A stretch of 21,083 nt of DNA from Chrysochromulina tobinii (Eukaryota > Haptophyta > Prymnesiales > Chrysochromulinaceae), in the NCBI GenBank assembly GCA_001275005.1, contig JWZX01002536.1, forward strand, positions 1-21,083. The letters are read 5' to 3'. The translations under genes and the position numbers were made by a program. Shown here one piece after another: positions 16,477 to 21,083 of this stretch. How positions within the stretch are numbered: position 1 is the stretch's first letter; every line of letters starts with the position of its first letter. The notes under the pieces were generated by a model. The model saw nothing but the letters and a program-made list of their open reading frames with translations, made no database searches and was not told the origin of the DNA.

Positions 16477-18018
16477 TCAGTGGATGTGCACGTGCACGTT
16501 CTTGACATGCTTGCCGCCCTTGCCCTTTTTGGAAGACTTCCCCGGCGCGTCATCAACGGCGTCTGCATCTTCCTGGTCATCGCTCTCGCCCTCCTCGCCC
16601 TCCTCGCCCGCTTTCTTCTTCTTCTTCTTCTGCCCTGCGCTCTCGTCCTCCTTGCCCTTCTCCTCGCCCTTGCTCTCCGCCCCCTTTCCCTTCTCCTCGC
16701 CCTCCTTGCCCTTCTTGCCCTTACCCATAGCCTCCATCTCCTCGATGATCTTCTCCACCTGCTTCGACGCCTCCTCGGCCGTCGCCTTGCGCTGCTGGAT
16801 GAAGTAGTGCTGGAGCGCCGCCATCGAGATCGTGCGCCCCTCGCCCAGCTGCTTCTGGAGTCTCTTTGCAAAGGCGGTGGCGAGGGAATCCTCGGCATGC
16901 GCGTAGAAAGACTTGAACAGCCCCACCATCTGCTCCTCGGTCGCATCGGTGAACTCGACATGCAGGTCGACGCGCCCGTTGCGAATGAGGGCCGCATCGA
17001 GGTTCTCGCGGTGGTTGGTCGTCAGGATGAAAATCTGGCCGCGCTGGCCGCCGACGCCGTCGAGGGCATTGAGCATGCCGCTGAACGTGAGCGCGCTCTT
17101 GTCGCCGTCCTTCTTGACGCGGTGAGCGGCCGCAATGCCGTCCACGTCCTCGAGCACGATAATCGAGTCGGTCGGCACGCGCTGCACCGCCGCCTTGAGC
17201 CCGTCGTCCGTGAAGTCGGGGTGCGATGGCGACAGGTAGCACACGTTACGCTTGAACTTGCCCGCGAGCGCTTGGATGAGCGAGGTCTTCCCCGCGCCGG
17301 GAGTGCCGTGGAGTAAAAACGAGCGCTTGTAAGGGATGCCGTGCTCGGCGTACCATTTCTTCGTGCCGGACGAGAGGAAATCGCTCAGGTCGCCGACCAG
17401 CCGGCTCTTCATGGCAGCCGGCAGTACGACCGACTCGATCGGCCGCGCCTCGACGACCTCCGACTTCCGCCAGTACTGGTGCTGGACCGCGAAGCGGTAC
17501 ACGGTAAACTTGAAAGGCTCCGGCTTGTCGGCTTCGGCGATGAGCTCGTCGCAAAAGGCGCTGATCAGCTGGATGTCCTTGGCGAGGAGCACCAGGCTCT
17601 TCATCAGCGTCGCGCCGCAGTCGGTGCCAACGACCTCACCAATGGTCTGGTGGAGGGCATGAATCTTCTCGTCGTGGAAGTTGATCTCGAACACGCCAAG
17701 ACCCAGACTCTTGGAGGAGTTACGGTAGACCTCGATGCCTTCGCCGTCGTCGCTGATGTCACAGCATCCGCCCTTGCCGCGCTTGCCGGACCCGATACCT
17801 AACTCAAACGACTTGGTGTTCTGGCACTTGTCCGATGCCAGATAGCTCGTCACAAGCCCGATGAGCTCAGAGCCCTTGAGCTCTGCGGCGATCAGCGAGC
17901 TCACGTCGAGGCCGGCAGAAGCGAGGACGGCCGGGTCGAAGGGCGTGGTGCGGGTGAGGAGCTGAAGCCGGTTCGGGGCGGGCATGTACTCGAACTCGGA
18001 GTTGGTCGGAGTCGGCAT
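16477..18018 (-). CDS. BCS1-like AAA ATPase with Lys/Glu-rich C-terminal tail
   Basis: 513 aa from the ATG at 18018; an upstream in-frame TTG is less likely. The AAA module covers about 190-400: LLHGTPGAGKTSLIQALAG (Walker A, about 235-253), SIIVLEDVDGI (Walker B, about 285-295), FSGMLNALDGVGGQRGQIFILTTNHRENLDAALIRNGRVD (sensor 1 and arginine-finger region, the BCS1/AAA-ATPase signature). Upstream, RPIESVVLP and FLSSGTKKWYAEHGIPYKRSFLLHG match the conserved approach to Walker A in BCS1 relatives. Mitochondrial Bcs1 has an N-terminal membrane helix and translocates the Rieske protein; no such helix is seen here, so this is a BCS1-like protein of unknown location. The tail after about 420 is Lys/Glu/Gly-rich with a KKKKKK run and ends VHVHIH, a possible metal-binding or charged tail. 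It lies in the same direction as CobS, with a 382-bp gap. Confidence 0.85.
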   Translation of the reverse strand: MPTPTNSEFEYMPAPNRLQLLTRTTPFDPAVLASAGLDVSSLIAAELKGSELIGLVTSYLASDKCQNTKSFELGIGSGKRGKGGCCDISDDGEGIEVYRNSSKSLGLGVFEINFHDEKIHALHQTIGEVVGTDCGATLMKSLVLLAKDIQLISAFCDELIAEADKPEPFKFTVYRFAVQHQYWRKSEVVEARPIESVVLPAAMKSRLVGDLSDFLSSGTKKWYAEHGIPYKRSFLLHGTPGAGKTSLIQALAGKFKRNVCYLSPSHPDFTDDGLKAAVQRVPTDSIIVLEDVDGIAAAHRVKKDGDKSALTFSGMLNALDGVGGQRGQIFILTTNHRENLDAALIRNGRVDLHVEFTDATEEQMVGLFKSFYAHAEDSLATAFAKRLQKQLGEGRTISMAALQHYFIQQRKATAEEASKQVEKIIEEMEAMGKGKKGKEGEEKGKGAESKGEEKGKEDESAGQKKKKKKAGEEGEEGESDDQEDADAVDDAPGKSSKKGKGGKHVKNVHVHIH

Positions 18019-18400
18019 CGTGATCAAGGTGACAACGGGCCTCAGATGATTTCAAAGTGCTCGGTAATGGAAAGCTGGCGAAAAAGTAGTAGTGCTTGTG
18101 AAAAGGATGATTCTGGTTGTGAGAGGTGATTGCTGCTTGGGAGCTCAGTCCTCAGTGCGCTTTCAGACCATGTTTCAGACGTGAGGAGCGACGACGAGAT
18201 CGAGAAAGCTCGCGTACGGGTATACGCTAACAGTCAGTAACACGAATCAGTCAACCTCTTCCTGAACGATTGTCGGACCGTCGCGCGTCTCAATTTCATG
18301 TCAATAACCGCACCCTATTGTTCTGCACCCTAATCTGCCTCTCTCAGTGGACGACTCTCAGGGGTACTAACAGTGAACAAGAGCACGGCGCGGGCGGCGC
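18019..18400. other. Intergenic region between BCS1-like and cobS genes
   Basis: No gene, repeat or RNA is evident. It must contain the BCS1-like 5' flank and the cobS 3' UTR. A TTTTCACAAGC site lies on the minus strand about 70 nt before the BCS1-like ATG. Confidence 0.5.
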
Positions 18401-19570
18401 TCAGCACTCCTTGGCCTCCTGGATGGCCTGCTCCATCCGGCGCTCGTAAAAGCGCCGCCACGCACCATAGAGCTGCGGCAGCGCCACGACGGCTGCAAGC
18501 CACCCGAGAGCGCGCGTGTCGAGTCTGGGCAAGTCGGCACTCAAGCTCAGATAGACGGCGAGCTCGAGCATGCAAATAGTGGCGCCCAGAAAGTCGCCCA
18601 TGACGCCGCCGAGGACAGACTGCCCGTACGCGCCGGCGAGCGCCGTCCCGAGCGCCCCGGCGAGCAGCGCACGCGCTGCCTCGGGCGGCGCCAGCAGCGT
18701 GAACGCGACAGCAGTGGCCGAGCCGAGGGCGAATAGAACACGCGGCAGGCCGAGGAGGCGGCGGCTCTCGCCAAACCAGTTGTAGTACTCGCCCTTGGCG
18801 TCTTCGTCGTCCACGACGTACTCGTACGCGTAGATGAGCGGCGCCGCGGACGCGCGCGCCACGCTCTGTGCCACCACGATCGAGGGGCCAGCGCCAACGG
18901 ACGCGCCGAGGGCCCAGACAGAGCCTGAGACCGAGCCCTCGCCGAGACGTGCGAGGGCGGCGGACTTGGCGACGACCCACAGGCATCCGCCCATCGTCGC
19001 GTAGCTACCGTTGCGCGAGTCCTTCATGATGCGCAGGATCTGAGCCTTGGTCCAGCCACCGCCGAAGCCGTCGAGCGTGTCACAGAGCCCGTCCTCGTGG
19101 AAGCAGCCGGTGAGCCAGAGGGTGGCGCCACTCGAGAGGACGGCGGCTACGAGCGGTGGCCACAAGCTTGCAGCGGCATCGTAGAAGGCCGCCGCCCACA
19201 GCCCGATGAGCGCGCCCAGCACAGGGAAGTAGGCCATGCCTCGCATGAGATAGCCGGGGTGGTGGTCGCACCATCCAGGGCATGGCAGGCGCGTCAGAAA
19301 CATCACGCCCGTGAAGAAGCAGCGCAACTCGTCGCGGGGAAGTGCCTCAAACTCCTCGAGCGGCGTGCGCACCGCCGTGCCCGTGCCTCTCGAGGCGACA
19401 ACTGCCGCGGAGATGGGCCGATCGCCCGCGCCAAAGCCGTCGGCCGAGGCTGTGCGAGCATCGTCATTAGCTCGCCCTCGGCGCGCCGGCGATTTGCTCG
19501 TCCGCCCGCCTTCAGCCCTGGCTCGTAGCGCGGCCGCGGAGGGGTTGCCAAGGGCGTTGTTCGGGGCCAT
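18401..19570 (-). CDS. cobS: Adenosylcobinamide-GDP ribazoletransferase (cobalamin synthase)
   Basis: 389 aa from the ATG at 19570, which has a strong context (ATAATGG); the upstream frame opens from a TTG. CobS joins adenosylcobinamide-GDP and alpha-ribazole to make adenosylcobalamin, in a membrane. The family signature is clear: FFTGVMFLTRLPCPGW near 100, MRGMAYFPVLGALIG, then LTGCFHEDGLCDTLDGFGGG and RIMKDSRNGSYATMGG with the conserved acidic and His residues, followed by several hydrophobic segments (for example LLAGALGTALAGAYG). About 80 extra residues at the N-terminus are Ala/Ser/Arg-rich, plausible as an organelle-targeting peptide. Many algae cannot make B12 but some keep nucleotide-loop enzymes and remodel pseudocobalamin; a lone CobS here would suit that. 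No cobT or cobC is in the window. It is divergent from the Gln-rich gene. Confidence 0.9.
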   Translation of the reverse strand: MAPNNALGNPSAAALRARAEGGRTSKSPARRGRANDDARTASADGFGAGDRPISAAVVASRGTGTAVRTPLEEFEALPRDELRCFFTGVMFLTRLPCPGWCDHHPGYLMRGMAYFPVLGALIGLWAAAFYDAAASLWPPLVAAVLSSGATLWLTGCFHEDGLCDTLDGFGGGWTKAQILRIMKDSRNGSYATMGGCLWVVAKSAALARLGEGSVSGSVWALGASVGAGPSIVVAQSVARASAAPLIYAYEYVVDDEDAKGEYYNWFGESRRLLGLPRVLFALGSATAVAFTLLAPPEAARALLAGALGTALAGAYGQSVLGGVMGDFLGATICMLELAVYLSLSADLPRLDTRALGWLAAVVALPQLYGAWRRFYERRMEQAIQEAKEC

Positions 19571-19817
19571 TATTTTGCAGATGTGATTCGACTCGAGTGA
19601 ACCCGTCTCTTCACTGAAGAGCACGGGGTCGACGCTCACTCTTCGGAGCGCGAGCGACAACCTCGGCGGGGTCTTGAGAAAAAAGGGTTCACACGAGTCA
19701 AAATGTTTATCGTGCGGTTGAACGTGGCTACGCGCGAGCGATTCTAAAGTGTGATGTCAAGTTTTGGGGGTGTTCACAGGCAGTTCACGCCGCGTACTTT
19801 TGCCGCCGCCTCCAACG
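19571..19817. promoter_or_regulatory. Divergent promoter region between cobS and the Gln/Pro-rich gene
   Basis: The 247-bp gap separates two start codons facing away from each other. GTTCACTCG lies on the minus strand about 25 nt before the cobS ATG, and GTTCACAGG and GTTCACGCC lie on the plus strand 27-46 nt before the other ATG. A TTCTAAAGTG stretch is at about 19742. An in-frame stop at 19752 fixes the upstream limit of the plus-strand frame. Confidence 0.4.
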
Positions 19818-20024
19818 ATGTTTTGCGCGGCGTGCGCGAAGATCCAAGCCAAGGGCGGCTCGAGCTGCTGGCAATGCCGCGCCGCGCCGGCGACTCCCGC
19901 CGCTCCTAATCTGCCCCCACCAGCACCGCAAGCTGCGCCGCCGCTGAGCGCCACACCCCTGCACTCTGTCCAGGCGCGGATCGAGCAGTCGCGGCTCGCT
20001 GCACTCGAGCGTCGCCAGCGAGCT

Positions 20025-20074
<50 letters not shown>

Positions 20075-21083
20075 CGTGCAACAGCAAGTTCAGCAGCACC
20101 AGCTGTTAATACCGCAGCCGCATCTTGCACCGCCACAGCAGCCGCAAGCCTGGCATCCGCCAGCGTCCTCGGATCCGCAGCACCAGCTGCAGTGGCATCA
20201 GCATCAACACCAGCAGCTGTGGCAGCAGCCATACCAAGGGTCCCACGCAGCCCCACCCTCGCAGCCACCGTTCCCGCCGCAACCGCCGCAGCCGGAACTG
20301 GCGACGCACCCGCCGCCATGGCCAGCGAGCACCACGCAGCCGCAGCCGCCGTCGCAGCCTCTGCAGCTGCCCTTGGATGCTCAGAAGCCGGACGCGCGGC
20401 GAGAGACGCTCGAGGGCACCCGAATGCGCCCACCAGCGACGGCCCTTGCCGCCCCTGGGCCGCTGGCCATGCCGCCACCACCGGGACTGCCACCGCCGCC
20501 GTCCGCGGCACAGCATTGGCCGCAACAGACGTCGACGCAGCAGCCGTGGCCGCAAGTGACGTACGCGCAGCAGCAGTTGCTGTCACAGCCGCCGCCGCTG
20601 CCGCCGACACAGCAGCCGCGGCCGCCGGCGCCACAGCAGACGACGCCACTTGCGCCGCAGCCGTCGCCACAGCAGCCGGCACAGCCGCCGAATCGGGCAT
20701 CGCCATACCCATCGGCGGCAGCGCCGGCTGTGCCAGCTCCACAGCCGTCGCGTCCGCCGCCACAGCAGCCGCCGCATCAGCCGCCAGCGCCGCCGGCGCC
20801 GCCGCAGCAGCCGCCGTTGCCGCCCACGCAGCGGCAGGTGCTAGCGACGCTTCAGCAGCAGCGGCAGGTGCGGCTCAACGGCGCCTGCGACGGAACGCCC
20901 GTCGTGCTGACCGCTCCGTGCCCCTTGCCGCTCCAGCCCGCTACTGCCACCGCGCCGCCGCCGCCGCCGCCCACCCGAGCGTGCGCGGCCTCTCCATTCG
21001 CCCTCCCGTGCTGCGGCAGCAGCGTCCAAACTGCGAGCACCGCCGCCACCTCCGTCGCTGCCCCCGCCGCCCCCGCCGCCCCC
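19818..21083 (+). CDS. Gln/Pro-rich protein with N-terminal Cys4 motif (runs off the window)
   Basis: The frame is open for 422 codons from the ATG at 19818 to the last base with no stop, so the gene is partial at its 3' end. An in-frame stop at 19752 makes this the first ATG. Residues 1-20 (MFCAACAKIQAKGGSSCWQC) hold CxxC...CxxC, a zinc-ribbon-like pattern. A helix-like stretch (VQARIEQSRLAALERRQRAQ) leads into sixteen Gln (CAG)16, then about 300 residues of Gln, Pro and Ala with PPPPP runs. Near the end LNGACDGTPVVLTAPCPLP is less repetitive and may begin a folded domain. Such composition is common in transcription or RNA-binding regulators, but I recognise no family. The opposite strand is also open and gives Leu- and Ala-rich frames; the Cys pattern and the unbroken frame favour the plus strand. 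Confidence 0.6.
20025..20072 (+). repeat. (CAG)16 trinucleotide repeat
   Basis: Sixteen uninterrupted CAG triplets, read as polyglutamine on the plus strand and as polyleucine (CTG) on the minus strand. The perfect run implies length variation among strains. Confidence 0.95.

Noticed and set aside
19906-20763. 285-codon Ala-rich frame on the minus strand
   Set aside because: It is the antisense of the CAG/CCG-rich plus-strand gene; open frames there come from triplet bias.

Overview
The window reads as nuclear DNA of a flagellated, probably photosynthetic protist. The genes are eukaryotic (EHD-type dynamin relative, BCS1-like AAA ATPase, SHIPPO-repeat ciliary protein, NO VEIN-like protein). 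Three short GT-AG introns (74, 101 and 128 nt) can be placed. Coding DNA is GC-rich and intergenic gaps are short. A cobalamin synthase (CobS) homologue together with a PDZ protein that has a hydrophobic leader fits a eukaryotic alga; a haptophyte is my best guess, but this is inference from gene content and style, not from a marker gene.

Layout. 1-655: no convincing gene, two kinds of repeat. 656-6301 (-): a NO VEIN/sacsin-like protein of about 1856 aa, with an N-terminal Hsp90-type ATPase domain, one intron, a probable 1-nt frameshift, a polyglycine linker and a C-terminal DUF3883 domain. 6302-7501: low-complexity GNN-rich DNA and a 12-bp tandem array. 7502-8710 (-): secreted NHL-type beta-propeller. 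9040-9720 (-): SHIPPO/STPGR-repeat protein. About 9985-10505 (+): decayed remnant of a glycoside hydrolase family 2 (beta-galactosidase-like) gene. 10940-12096 (+): HAD-superfamily protein with one intron. 12528-14834 (-): EHD-like GTPase/ATPase with a signal-peptide-like N-terminus and a long proline-rich tail instead of an EH domain. 15248-15984 (-): PDZ protein with one intron. 16477-18018 (-): BCS1-like AAA ATPase. 18401-19570 (-): CobS. 19818-21083 (+): open-ended Gln/Pro-rich protein with a Cys4 N-terminus and a (CAG)16 run, divergent from CobS.

The genes do not form an operon or an obvious pathway. They are independent eukaryotic genes, mostly on the minus strand. What links them is non-coding: a TTCAC(A/T)C-like motif shortly upstream of several start codons, and repeats shared between gene flanks (463/6494 and 6376/16196). 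The most unusual protein architectures are the NO VEIN-like ATPase plus nuclease-like domain and the EHD protein that appears to enter the secretory or plastid route.
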